A stretch of DNA of 64,000 nt from Bryobacterales bacterium. GTDB taxonomy: Bacteria; Acidobacteriota; Terriglobia; Bryobacterales; Bryobacteraceae. The position numbers and the translations under genes are program-made. Positions 8,913-16,982 of the stretch are shown one piece after another. The stretch covers positions 181,334-245,333 of the forward strand of contig PMUP01000041.1 of NCBI GenBank assembly GCA_003166865.1, read 5' to 3'. Numbering within the stretch: the first letter of the stretch is position 1; every line of letters starts with the position of its first letter. The notes under the pieces were generated by a model. It searched no databases, was not told where the DNA came from, and was given only the letters and a program-made list of their open reading frames with translations.

Positions 8913-10334
8913 TTAGTTGGGCCGCGCGACAAACCTCTCCAGGGCGTGCTCGACGTGCGTGCCTCGCGAACCCTTGAACAAAATCACATCGCCTGGACGC
9001 GCGATCCGCCGCAGGTGTTTTCCTGCCGCGGGGGCGTCGCGGAAAAAAAAAGCGGCGTCCTCCGCCAAGCCTGACTGCCTAGCTGCGTCAACAAGGTGAC
9101 AGGCCTCGCCGCGTATTCCTACAAGCACATCAATTCCGCTCGCCGCAACGTAGTTACCCACGTCACGATGTAGCGGCTCGGACCAACGGCCGAGTTCGAG
9201 CATCTCCCCCAGCACGGCGATGCGCCGCTTGGCTGGCGTATCCCGGAGCACGTCGAGCATGGCGCGCGCCGCATCGGGATTGGAGTTGTAGCAATCGTCC
9301 AAAATCATCACGTCGTTGTGGACCAGACGCCGACCTCGCATGGGGGGCGCCGCGAGATCCTTCACCACCGCGGTGAGTTGCGCGGGGCGGATGCCATACA
9401 GCGCGGCCACGGCCAAGCCAGCGAGAATGTTCGATACGCTGTGGCGGCCCACCAGGACGCTTTCAAACAGCACACCTTCCACCGTGAAACTCACGCCGCG
9501 ATCGGTGAGCTGCACATGCCTGGCGCGGATGTCCGCGTCACAATCGATTCCAAACGTGATGGTGCGGCCCGGGTGAACGTCGCGAAACCGGCTGACCAGC
9601 GGGTCGTCGGCATTCAGCGCTGCAACGCCGTCCGGTGGCAGCGATTCGATGAGCTCGCGCTTGGCCGCCGCAACACCCTGGATGGAATCAAAGGCCTGCA
9701 TGTGCGCGTAGCCCACATTCGTGACGACACCGATGCGCGGGCGTGCGATCGCACACAGCGCCCGAATCTCACCCGCATGGTTCATGCCCATCTCCAGTAC
9801 CGCGACGCGTGCATCGCCCGGCAGCCGAAGAATCGAAAGCGGCAAGCCAACATGGTTATTCAGGTTCCCGATGGTCTTACCCACCGGCAGGCTGGCCCCG
9901 AGCATCGCCGCAATCACGTCTTTCGTGGATGTCTTTCCCCCGCTGCCCGTCACTCCCACCACTTCACCGCCCCATTGCTTCAAGGCCCAACTCGCAGTGG
10001 CCTGCAAGGCTTCGAGCGTGTCGGGCACAACCAAGACCGGCCCTGACCTTGCTTTGTTCGCGGCTGTTTCGTTCACAATCGCCGCAATCGCGCCCTTGCG
10101 AAGCGCTTCGTCCACGTACACGTTGCGCCAGTGCTTCCACTGAGTTGCCCACCACCCCATGGACCAAATGTTGCGATTTTGACTGCGCAGCGCGAAAAAC
10201 AAATCGCCGGGCTCGGTAGTGCGTGAGTCAGTGCTCCAGCCCGTGACGCGGGCGTCACTTCCAACAATGACGCGGGCGTCACTCGCGACAGTTAGCCCCA
10301 AAGCGTGCGCTACGTCGCTCACTTCAAACTCCAC
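8913..10334 (-). CDS. murF: UDP-MurNAc-tripeptide--D-Ala-D-Ala ligase MurF
   Basis: Cytoplasmic ligase that adds the D-alanyl-D-alanine dipeptide to complete the pentapeptide precursor. The 473-residue product contains VVGVTGSGGKTSTKDVIAAML (ATP loop, near residue 127), GNLNNHVGLPLSILRL, LEMGMNHAGEI, TNVGYAHMQAF and LDDCYNSNPDAARAML near residue 345, all MurF signatures. Residues about 48-75 (SQNRNIWSMGWWATQWKHW region) form a tryptophan-rich insert in the N-terminal UDP-binding domain that looks longer than in familiar MurF proteins. Its start overlaps the murE end by 16 bases. Confidence 0.95.
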   Translation of the reverse strand: MEFEVSDVAHALGLTVASDARVIVGSDARVTGWSTDSRTTEPGDLFFALRSQNRNIWSMGWWATQWKHWRNVYVDEALRKGAIAAIVNETAANKARSGPVLVVPDTLEALQATASWALKQWGGEVVGVTGSGGKTSTKDVIAAMLGASLPVGKTIGNLNNHVGLPLSILRLPGDARVAVLEMGMNHAGEIRALCAIARPRIGVVTNVGYAHMQAFDSIQGVAAAKRELIESLPPDGVAALNADDPLVSRFRDVHPGRTITFGIDCDADIRARHVQLTDRGVSFTVEGVLFESVLVGRHSVSNILAGLAVAALYGIRPAQLTAVVKDLAAPPMRGRRLVHNDVMILDDCYNSNPDAARAMLDVLRDTPAKRRIAVLGEMLELGRWSEPLHRDVGNYVAASGIDVLVGIRGEACHLVDAARQSGLAEDAAFFFRDAPAAGKHLRRIARPGDVILFKGSRGTHVEHALERFVARPN

Positions 10335-11800
10335 CCAAGCTCCTCCAGCACGCCGCGCGCCACTTCGCGATCGTCAAAATGTATGACGCGATCCTTCAGC
10401 ACCTGGTACGTTTCGTGCCCTTTCCCGGCCAAAATCAAGATGTCGCCGGTCCCCGCCTCCCGGATTGCGGCGCGGATCGCCTTGGCGCGGTCCGGCTCAA
10501 CAATGTGCGGTGTGTCAAAACGGCGAAGCCCCACCAACGCGTCGTTCATGATCGCGATGGGATCTTCCGAGCGCGGATTGTCGGATGTCAGCACCACAAA
10601 ATCACTAGCCTGCGACGCCGCCTGGGCCATTAACGGGCGCTTGGATCGATCCCGGTCGCCTCCGCAGCCGAACAGCGTGATCACACGCTTGGGATGCAGT
10701 TCGCGCGCCACCGAGATTACGTTGCGCAACGCGTCGTCGGTGTGCGCGTAGTCCACGACGACCAGAAAGGGCTGGCCCTGCTGAACACTCTCGAAACGTC
10801 CGGGCACGCCCGGGCAATTCGCAATGGCGGTGGAGATGGTCTTCCAATCCAGCCCGTAGCTCAACGCCGCGCCGCAGGCCGCCAGAATATTGTAGGCGTT
10901 GAACTTGCCAACCAGGGGCGAAATCAATTGCACTCGCTCGGCGCCATGCTGCACCGTGAACCTGAGACCCTCAAAATTCATGTTGAGCGACAAACCGCGC
11001 AGGTCCGCCCCTTCCTCAAAGCCATAGCGCAAAGTATGCGGCGCGGGATGAATCTGACGGCCATACGGATCGTCGTGATTGATCACCGTCCAAAGGGGCG
11101 CGACCGAACCTAAACCTTGGGGAGCGAACAGCAACTGCTTGGCCGCGAAATACTCTTCCATGCTGTGGTGGAAATCCAGGTGATCGCGGGTGAGGTTCGT
11201 AAATACGGCGGTGTGAAACGCCATCCCGTACACACGCCCCAAAGCCAGCGCGTGGGATGAAACTTCCATTGTGATATGCGTGCCACCGGCTTGTTCCAGT
11301 TCCTGAAATAGGCGGTACAGGTCCAACGATTCCGGCGTGGTATTTACGGCCGGCCGCACTTCGCCCGCCAGGTGATACTCGATGGTCCCCACCAGCGCCG
11401 TCGTGATCCCGGCCAAGCGCAGCACCGCGTCAATCAGAAACGTGGTGGTCGTTTTGCCGTTGGTTCCAGTGACGCCCGTCAGTTTCAGCCTCTCGGCAGG
11501 ATTGCCATAAAAATTACGCGCGGCTAATGCCAGCGCTTGCCGGCCGTGCTCCACTTCAATCCACGCTCCGCCGAATCCCTCCGGCGCCGGAAGCTCGCTC
11601 ACGGCGGCAATAGCGCCTTTGTCGACGGCCTGCTGCGCGAACTGGCGGCCATCGGCGCGCGCCCCCGGAAATGCGAAGAACAGAAACCCGGGCTGGACCC
11701 GCCGCGAATCGTACTCCAACCCCGCTACAGACAGCTTCGCTAAACCCGCCGCCAGCTCCTGCCGGAGCCTGACTCCCAGCAAGATCTGCTCGATCGTCAT
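10319..11800 (-). CDS. murE: UDP-MurNAc-dipeptide ligase MurE
   Basis: Cytoplasmic ligase that adds the third stem-peptide residue. The 493-residue protein has the ATP loop GVTGTNGKTTTTFLID near residue 108, NTTPESLDLYRLFQEL, MEVSSHALALGRV, TNLTRDHLDFHHSMEEYFAAK, VVDYAHTDDALRNVI and FGCGGDRDRSKRPLM. Near residue 410 it reads TSDNPRSEDP. The DNPR form is the determinant associated with meso-diaminopimelate specificity in characterised MurE enzymes, so a meso-DAP peptidoglycan is inferred. The gene lies 9 bases downstream of ftsI. Confidence 0.97.
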   Translation of the reverse strand: MTIEQILLGVRLRQELAAGLAKLSVAGLEYDSRRVQPGFLFFAFPGARADGRQFAQQAVDKGAIAAVSELPAPEGFGGAWIEVEHGRQALALAARNFYGNPAERLKLTGVTGTNGKTTTTFLIDAVLRLAGITTALVGTIEYHLAGEVRPAVNTTPESLDLYRLFQELEQAGGTHITMEVSSHALALGRVYGMAFHTAVFTNLTRDHLDFHHSMEEYFAAKQLLFAPQGLGSVAPLWTVINHDDPYGRQIHPAPHTLRYGFEEGADLRGLSLNMNFEGLRFTVQHGAERVQLISPLVGKFNAYNILAACGAALSYGLDWKTISTAIANCPGVPGRFESVQQGQPFLVVVDYAHTDDALRNVISVARELHPKRVITLFGCGGDRDRSKRPLMAQAASQASDFVVLTSDNPRSEDPIAIMNDALVGLRRFDTPHIVEPDRAKAIRAAIREAGTGDILILAGKGHETYQVLKDRVIHFDDREVARGVLEELGWSLK

Positions 11801-11809
11801 GCGGCCTCG

Positions 11810-13852
11810 CTAACGGCCAAATTGCACGCGAACCCAACTCCCCGAGGGCAGAATCACGCCTGGCCCTGGAGCCTGAGCGCGTGCGACTCCGCTGCCCGTG
11901 AACTCCACCGGGATGCCGAGCGCGGCGGCCTGCTGAATCACGCCGCGCACGGACTTGCCTTGAAAGTCTGGCACGAGCGGTCCAGCCAAATCCTGCTGAA
12001 AATCTCCATTTCGGGCTAAAAGACCCCGCTGGTCCAAAGCATTGTTTGCGGAAACCACCGGTCGGTCGTCGGTGGCAACGGCATCGCTCGCTTGGACCAG
12101 CGGGGGAGGGATGGAAGAACCAACACCTGCGATGGCGACATCGTTCTCGTCGGCCTCATCGCCACCCTCGGAAGGAAGCATTTCAGGCAAATCTTTCGGC
12201 ACATCCATAACGCGCAATCCGGCCGCGGCCACTTCGCGGAACACCGGGGCGGATGTCGGTCCGCCGTAACCGGCCGTGCCTTCGGTCCCGTTGATGGTGA
12301 CTACGATCACGATCCTGGGATTGGTCACCGGTGCGAAACCCATAAACGATGCGTTGTACATGTGCGTGTACTGACGCAATTTGTAGTCATATATCTGTGC
12401 CGTTCCCGTCTTGCCAGCCGACGTATAACCCAACAACCGTGCATATTTATGCCCGGTTCCGTAAGGTTTGAGCACGACCCCTTCCATCATGCCGCGCATC
12501 GTAATGGCTGTTTCGGGCCGGAGCACGCGCACTGGCTGGGCCATGGGAGCATCCGTACGCAGCCGGGGTTTCACCAGGAACCCTCCGCTCGCGATTACCG
12601 CGCAGGCCTGCGCCAACTGCAAAGCGGTAACGCCGATTTCGTGTCCCATAGCTACGGAGCCAAGGGAAGTCTTCTCCCACCTGCGTAGCGGCCGGACCAT
12701 CCCGGAAGATTCTCCCGGAAGCGGCAGACCGGTCTTTTTGCCGAACCCAAACTTGCGGACGTAATCGTACAGATTCTTCGCGCCCACTTGCAGGCCGATG
12801 TTGATGGCGCCGATATTGCTGGATCGCGCCAGTACATCGGCCATGGATAACGCGGCGTAACTTTTGTGATCGTGAATGATGCGACCAAACAGGTTGATGC
12901 TTCCGTTGCCGCAATTGATCATGGATTCCGGGCGCAGCGACGTCGTCTCCAGCGCCGAGGAAAGCGTGATTACTTTGTATACCGACCCTGGCTCAAAGGG
13001 CGCCGAGACGGCCAGGTTCTCGCGCGCGGCCATGTCGCCTGGTTTGGGCGGATCGTTGGGATCGAAAGTCGGGAAGTTGGCCATCGCAAGGATATCCCCG
13101 CTGCGCGGGTCCATCGCCACCAGGCTGCCGGATTTGGCATGGTGCTGCGCCACCATTTTGGCCAGCTCCTGCTCGGCGACAGATTGAATCCGCGAATCGA
13201 TTGTCAGCCGAACGTCCTGGCCGGGCTGGGGCTGGCGCTGGATGCTGGACGCGAATCCCCGCTTTTGGACATCCTCGGTCACCAGCAACTCGCCCACGTG
13301 TCCTTGCAATTCCTGGTTGAGGCTCTGCTCCACTCCGCCGTTGCCGTCTTCTTCAAAATCGACGCTGCCGATGACGTGCGCCGCCAGAGACCGATTCGGA
13401 TAATAACGCTGGGTCTCGGTGCGGAACTCGATCCACTCCAGATTCAGATCGCGCAACCGTTTGGCTTCCTCCCGCGTGATCTTGCGCTTCACCCACAAGA
13501 AGCCGCGGCGGCTTTGGGCGGCGGCTTTCAACTTAGCCAGCAGGTCGCCCGATTCCAGATTGAGGACATTCGCGAGAATGTCGGCCGCGACGACGGCGTC
13601 GGGCACGCGCAAAGGATCCACGCAGACCGACTCCACCGGCAGGCTCATCGCCAGACGCTGGCCGTAGCGATCCAGAATCGCGCCGCGCGGCGCCTTGATC
13701 TCTTCCAATTTCTGCTGCTGATCGCGCGCCAACTGCGCGTACTGGCTATGCTGGACTACCTGCAGTTGGATCAAGCGGGCGGCGATCAGCGCGGCCCAGA
13801 CAAAGGCCATGCGGACCAACATGTGCACACGACGTGTCGCCAGCGGATCCAT
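11810..13852 (-). CDS. ftsI: Septal peptidoglycan transpeptidase FtsI (PBP3) with PASTA domain
   Basis: Class B penicillin-binding protein that cross-links septal peptidoglycan. One membrane anchor lies at about residues 11-32. The dimerisation region RGAILDRYGQRLA follows. The catalytic tetrad EPGSVYK has Ser290 and Lys293, the second motif is Ser344-Ser345-Asn346, and the third motif is KTGT at 481-484. The last 60 residues (FQGKSVRGVIQQAAALGIPV onward) form a single PASTA domain, as in many Gram-positive and acidobacterial FtsI proteins. At 680 residues it is longer than the E. coli form because of this domain and a linker. GAGG-like bases precede the ATG. Confidence 0.95.
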   Translation of the reverse strand: MDPLATRRVHMLVRMAFVWAALIAARLIQLQVVQHSQYAQLARDQQQKLEEIKAPRGAILDRYGQRLAMSLPVESVCVDPLRVPDAVVAADILANVLNLESGDLLAKLKAAAQSRRGFLWVKRKITREEAKRLRDLNLEWIEFRTETQRYYPNRSLAAHVIGSVDFEEDGNGGVEQSLNQELQGHVGELLVTEDVQKRGFASSIQRQPQPGQDVRLTIDSRIQSVAEQELAKMVAQHHAKSGSLVAMDPRSGDILAMANFPTFDPNDPPKPGDMAARENLAVSAPFEPGSVYKVITLSSALETTSLRPESMINCGNGSINLFGRIIHDHKSYAALSMADVLARSSNIGAINIGLQVGAKNLYDYVRKFGFGKKTGLPLPGESSGMVRPLRRWEKTSLGSVAMGHEIGVTALQLAQACAVIASGGFLVKPRLRTDAPMAQPVRVLRPETAITMRGMMEGVVLKPYGTGHKYARLLGYTSAGKTGTAQIYDYKLRQYTHMYNASFMGFAPVTNPRIVIVVTINGTEGTAGYGGPTSAPVFREVAAAGLRVMDVPKDLPEMLPSEGGDEADENDVAIAGVGSSIPPPLVQASDAVATDDRPVVSANNALDQRGLLARNGDFQQDLAGPLVPDFQGKSVRGVIQQAAALGIPVEFTGSGVARAQAPGPGVILPSGSWVRVQFGR

Positions 13853-13880
13853 ACTTTAACCTCAGAAAAATCGCGATTCT

Positions 13881-14363
13881 CTACTTCTTTGCCAGAATTG
13901 TGTCCGACTTGTTGCCATCCAGATAGACCACGGCTTCGGGCGCCGGGTCGACAAAACGCTGCATGCGCGCCAGCTCTTCCAGACGCGCGGGGCTCACCAA
14001 CTTGGTCTCCGCCAGTTCCAGAGAGGCCCGATCCAGCTCCAAGTGCTGCCGCTCCTGACGCAAGGCTTCCAGGCGATAGCCGGCCATCAGCCGATTCAGC
14101 GACGGAAGCAACAACCCGATCACCAGCACCGCGAACGCGAATGAGGAGCCGATCAGCCGCCAGCAGGCCTTCCGCGCCGCTGGGTCCGCTTCGCGCAGCA
14201 CGCGCGAGTTATCGATGTGCTTTACATAGAAGTACACATCTTCGTTCGGGAATCGGGGGACCGCGAAGGGGTCCTCGTTGTCCAGCACCCGTGCGCGCGA
14301 ACAATCGCCGGAGGCGCTGTTCGCCGTGGTGAATCGATCCATTATGGTTGCGAGAGTTGCCAT
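13881..14363 (-). CDS. ftsL: FtsL-like divisome protein
   Basis: Small bitopic protein expected to pair with FtsQ and FtsB at the division site. The 160 residues consist of a cytoplasmic tail of about 70 residues, one hydrophobic segment (IGSSFAFAVLVIGLLLPSL, about residues 72-90), and a periplasmic coiled-coil-like stretch rich in Leu, Glu and Arg (LEALRQERQHLELDRASLELAE), then a short tail. No sequence signature defines FtsL. The call rests on this topology and on position between rsmH and ftsI. The N-terminal tail is longer than in E. coli FtsL. A second ATG at codon 8 (14342) is an alternative start. Confidence 0.8.
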   Translation of the reverse strand: MATLATIMDRFTTANSASGDCSRARVLDNEDPFAVPRFPNEDVYFYVKHIDNSRVLREADPAARKACWRLIGSSFAFAVLVIGLLLPSLNRLMAGYRLEALRQERQHLELDRASLELAETKLVSPARLEELARMQRFVDPAPEAVVYLDGNKSDTILAKK

Positions 14364-14374
14364 TTTAGTCTCGG

Positions 14375-15235
14375 TTACTTCATTTCTACCGCCCGGAGCT
14401 TGGCGCTTCGCGACGGAGGGTTATTTATCATTTCCTCAGATGACGGTCTGACTACGTGCTTGGTGAGTATCGCCGCTTGCCCCGCACGCGCCAGCATTTG
14501 AAAGCACTGCTTCACTTTTCGATCTTCGAGCGACATGAACGAAAGAACCACCATGCGTCCGCCGCTTTTCACCAACCCCGGCGCGGCTGCGAGCAATTGA
14601 TCCAATTCCCCTTGTTCGTCGTTCACCGCCATACGCAACGCCTGGAACGTTTGCGTGGCCGGATGTAACCTGCTCGAACGGGGCACGGCCTCCTCGATCA
14701 CACGCGACAGTCGCTGTGTCGAATGGATTGGCCGCGCCCGAACGATTGCTCTGCTGATTCTCCGCGACCTCCTTTCCTCGCCGAATCGATAGATCAAATC
14801 GGCCAGTTCCTTTTCTGCAGTAAAATTCACAAGCTCGTCCGCGGTGAGCTCCTGGCTGCGATCCTGCCGCATATCCAGAGGGCCGTCGGCCATCAACGAG
14901 AACCCGCGCTCGGGCTCGGTGAGTTGATAGCGGCTCACACCCAGGTCGGCCAGCAAGCCGTCCACCCGCTCGATGCCCTGGGCCGACAGCGCCGAGCGCA
15001 GCTGGGAAAATGTCCCGTGGTGATAACGAATCCGATCCGTCCACTCTGCCGTGTTCTGCTTCGCAAGCTCCAGCGATTCCGCGTCGCGATCGTTTGCGAT
15101 CACATACCCGCTGATCAAGCGACTTGCAATCGCGCCCGTGTGCCCGCCCAATCCGGCCGTCGCGTCCAGGTAAATGCCGTCCGGCCGTATGGCCAGATAC
15201 TCCAGGCATTCGCCGAGCATAACCGGCACGTGCAT
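14375..15235 (-). CDS. rsmH: 16S rRNA (cytosine1402-N4)-methyltransferase RsmH
   Basis: S-adenosylmethionine-dependent enzyme that methylates N4 of C1402 in 16S rRNA. The 286-residue product begins HVPVMLGECLEYL, has the AdoMet site YLDATAGLGGHTGAI at about residue 21, LLADLGVSRYQL, and MADGPLDMRQD near residue 118 followed by the helical insertion. It ends in FMSLEDRKVKQCF. Length is slightly below the usual 300-315. It follows mraZ by 30 bases and precedes ftsL by 11, the canonical head of a dcw cluster. Confidence 0.96.
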   Translation of the reverse strand: MHVPVMLGECLEYLAIRPDGIYLDATAGLGGHTGAIASRLISGYVIANDRDAESLELAKQNTAEWTDRIRYHHGTFSQLRSALSAQGIERVDGLLADLGVSRYQLTEPERGFSLMADGPLDMRQDRSQELTADELVNFTAEKELADLIYRFGEERRSRRISRAIVRARPIHSTQRLSRVIEEAVPRSSRLHPATQTFQALRMAVNDEQGELDQLLAAAPGLVKSGGRMVVLSFMSLEDRKVKQCFQMLARAGQAAILTKHVVRPSSEEMINNPPSRSAKLRAVEMK

Positions 15236-15265
15236 ACATGGCCGCTATTTGAATCCTTTCAGCAC

Positions 15266-15724
15266 TTACTTAAACCCCTTCAATTTGGCCGCCTTCAGTT
15301 TCTCCGCCAGGCTGTCCTTGGCTTGCCGCTTGCGCGCTTCGTATTCGGCCTTCGAATACACATTGATCGCGCCTTGCGACCAATCCAGCCGGACTTCCTG
15401 ATTCTCCAGAGCTAGCGCCCGCCGCAAGTCGGTCGGCAAAGTCACACGCCCCTGCGGATCCACCTTGGCCTCGGCGCCGTAATCGTTGGTCACGAACAAG
15501 AGCGCTTCGGCGGCGTCGGGATCTTCGGTAGCCAGCGCTTCCAAAACTTTTTCGTTTCCCTTCCAGACCGAAATCGGGTAGATTCGAGCTATGCGGTCGT
15601 CCACACTGGTCACAAAGAACTTCGCATCCCCAATCGCCGACAGATATTGCTGTAAATCCACCGGAAGTTTGAGCCTGCCTTTGTCGTCCACGTGGGCCGA
15701 AAAGAAGCCGCGCGGGGGCTCCAC
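15266..15724 (-). CDS. mraZ: Transcriptional regulator MraZ
   Basis: DNA-binding regulator of the dcw operon built from two SpoVT-AbrB-like half domains. The family repeats are visible as RGFFSAHVDDKGRLKLPVDL near the N-terminus and GAEAKVDPQGRVTLPTDLRR in the second half, both with the D-x-x-GR core. The GTG at 15722-15724 is preferred because family members begin three or four residues before the RG. A longer GTG start at 15751 would lie inside the GTGG repeats that look like the protein's own operator. No clear ribosome-binding site precedes either start. It is the first gene of the cluster. The lysine-rich tail beyond residue 130 is longer than usual. Confidence 0.92.
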   Translation of the reverse strand: MEPPRGFFSAHVDDKGRLKLPVDLQQYLSAIGDAKFFVTSVDDRIARIYPISVWKGNEKVLEALATEDPDAAEALLFVTNDYGAEAKVDPQGRVTLPTDLRRALALENQEVRLDWSQGAINVYSKAEYEARKRQAKDSLAEKLKAAKLKGFK

Positions 15725-15745
15725 GGGCGTGGTCTGAGGCTTTTC

Positions 15746-15773
15746 TTCCACTTTTGTCCACTTTTGGCCACTT
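15746..15773 (-). promoter_or_regulatory. Probable MraZ operator: three AAGTGG-type repeats at 10-bp spacing
   Basis: On the minus strand, GTGG occurs three times at exactly ten-base intervals (starting at 15771, 15761 and 15751), each preceded by AA or AAA. MraZ proteins are known to bind tandem GTGG-containing boxes at this period upstream of their own gene. The repeats lie 24-50 bases before the preferred mraZ start. A weak -35/-10 pair (TTGCGT and CACAAT) can be drawn further upstream but is not convincing. Autorepression of the dcw operon is inferred. Confidence 0.75.
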
Positions 15774-15970
15774 CGGCCTTAATGGATTGTGCCACGAACG
15801 AAAATCAGAACGCAAGGACTTTTTCTGCTTACCCTCGATCCACTAACACTTTGGCGATGCCACCACTAAGGCTTGGGGGACCGTTTCGGTGGAGCCCTCC
15901 CTGTACGATCTCGCTCGCGGGTTGCCTTGCTGGAGTAGCTCGGCTGTGATGGAAATCCCAAAAATTTGGG

Positions 15971-16129
15971 CTAATTGTCTTGGCGAAGAGCGGTGAGCGG
16001 ATCCACGCGCGTGGCGCGCCGTGCCGGAAGGCAGCAGGCCAGTAAGGCAAATGCCACCAATGTGATAGCGGCAGCGGCGAAGGATTGGGGCTGCGCGGTC
16101 CGCCGTGCGATCAGAGAGAGCCGGAGAAG
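15971..16129 (-). pseudogene. C-terminal remnant of an ABC-type (MacB/ADOP-like) permease
   Basis: A 52-codon open stretch, with no start codon of its own, reads a transmembrane helix (FAAAAITLVAFALLACCLPA) followed by ARRATRVDPLTALRQDN and a stop. This is the characteristic last helix and tail of MacB-like permeases, including the duplicated orphan permeases common in Acidobacteriota. Upstream in the same frame there is a stop, and the next gene (the HEAT protein) begins immediately, so the rest of the roughly 800-residue gene has been lost. From here to the mraZ operator (15,774-15,970) no further gene is seen. Confidence 0.75.
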
Positions 16130-16133
16130 TTAT

Positions 16134-16982
16134 TTAGCGCGTCTGGGACGCGGAAACCGCCGCATCCGGCTTCCGGCTGAGCCGAATGATGGCGGCAGCG
16201 GACATGAACCTGACCGCCGCATTGGAGTCCGACAGGTTCACCTCTAGTTTCGGAATCGCATCCGGGTTGCCGCATCTGCCCAAAGCCTTGGCTGCCGCGG
16301 CCTTCTCCGCCCAGTTGTCATCGCCGGTGGCGGCCGCTTCCAGCACCTTAAACGTCTGCGGATCGCATTCCTCCGCCAGCAGGTTCAGCGCTTGCATTCG
16401 AGCAGCGACCCGAGTGTTCTTGAAGAGCTGTTCAGCGGCGATCACGCCGATGTTAAACGGTCCCAACAGCGCGCCCGATGCTTCCTTCGCACCCAGCACC
16501 GCCATCGCCTTGGGATCGTGACGCAGCCGGTCGGCACGGTGCAGCGCACCCTTTACTCCGGCGTCCGTGGCCTCCTGCTGGCCGGCGACTACATCCTCGA
16601 GGAAACCGCGGCCGGTTTTGTCGCCCATGTCCCACAGGGCTTTGGCGGCGGCAAACCCGACTTCGCCCGACGGATCGTCGAGCGCGGCCTTCAGCGCTGG
16701 AAACGATTGCCGCGATTTCATCTCGCCCAGCTCCGCCGCGGCGGTGGCGCGAATCAGCGAATCGTTATCCTTCAGCGCCGCCTCCACAAGCTGCACCGCC
16801 TGCGGATCGAGACCTACGGCTCCGGTGGCTGTCACAGCTTGCCGCCGGTTCAGAGGGTTGGTGTCGACGAGCCCGGGCTTCAGCACATCCCACGCCGTCT
16901 TTTCCGGTTGCGCCAGCAGGCACGTCCCAGCGAGGAGGAATGCGACAGCGATGACTTTACTTGGCACTTTACTTAACGACAA
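16134..16982 (-). CDS. Secreted HEAT-repeat protein
   Basis: Predicted exported protein of 282 residues with a signal peptide (VIAVAFLLAGTCLLAQ, cleavage likely near residue 25). The mature part is alpha-helical repeats of about 30 residues: ALKDNDSLIRATAAAELGEM, ALDDPSGEVGFAAAKALWDM, NWAEKAAAAKALGRCGNPDA and LSDSNAAVRFMSAAAIIRL all fit the HEAT/PBS-lyase-like pattern. Such proteins usually serve as protein-binding scaffolds and no enzymatic motif is seen. It overlaps the 3' end of leuS by 14 bases, so it may be co-transcribed, but no partner can be named. Confidence 0.85.
   Translation of the reverse strand: MSLSKVPSKVIAVAFLLAGTCLLAQPEKTAWDVLKPGLVDTNPLNRRQAVTATGAVGLDPQAVQLVEAALKDNDSLIRATAAAELGEMKSRQSFPALKAALDDPSGEVGFAAAKALWDMGDKTGRGFLEDVVAGQQEATDAGVKGALHRADRLRHDPKAMAVLGAKEASGALLGPFNIGVIAAEQLFKNTRVAARMQALNLLAEECDPQTFKVLEAAATGDDNWAEKAAAAKALGRCGNPDAIPKLEVNLSDSNAAVRFMSAAAIIRLSRKPDAAVSASQTR

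Noticed and set aside
12866-14332. 488-codon plus-strand ORF over ftsI and ftsL
   Set aside because: Antisense to ftsI, whose catalytic motifs are all present. The product is repetitive Arg/Gly/Ala-rich sequence.
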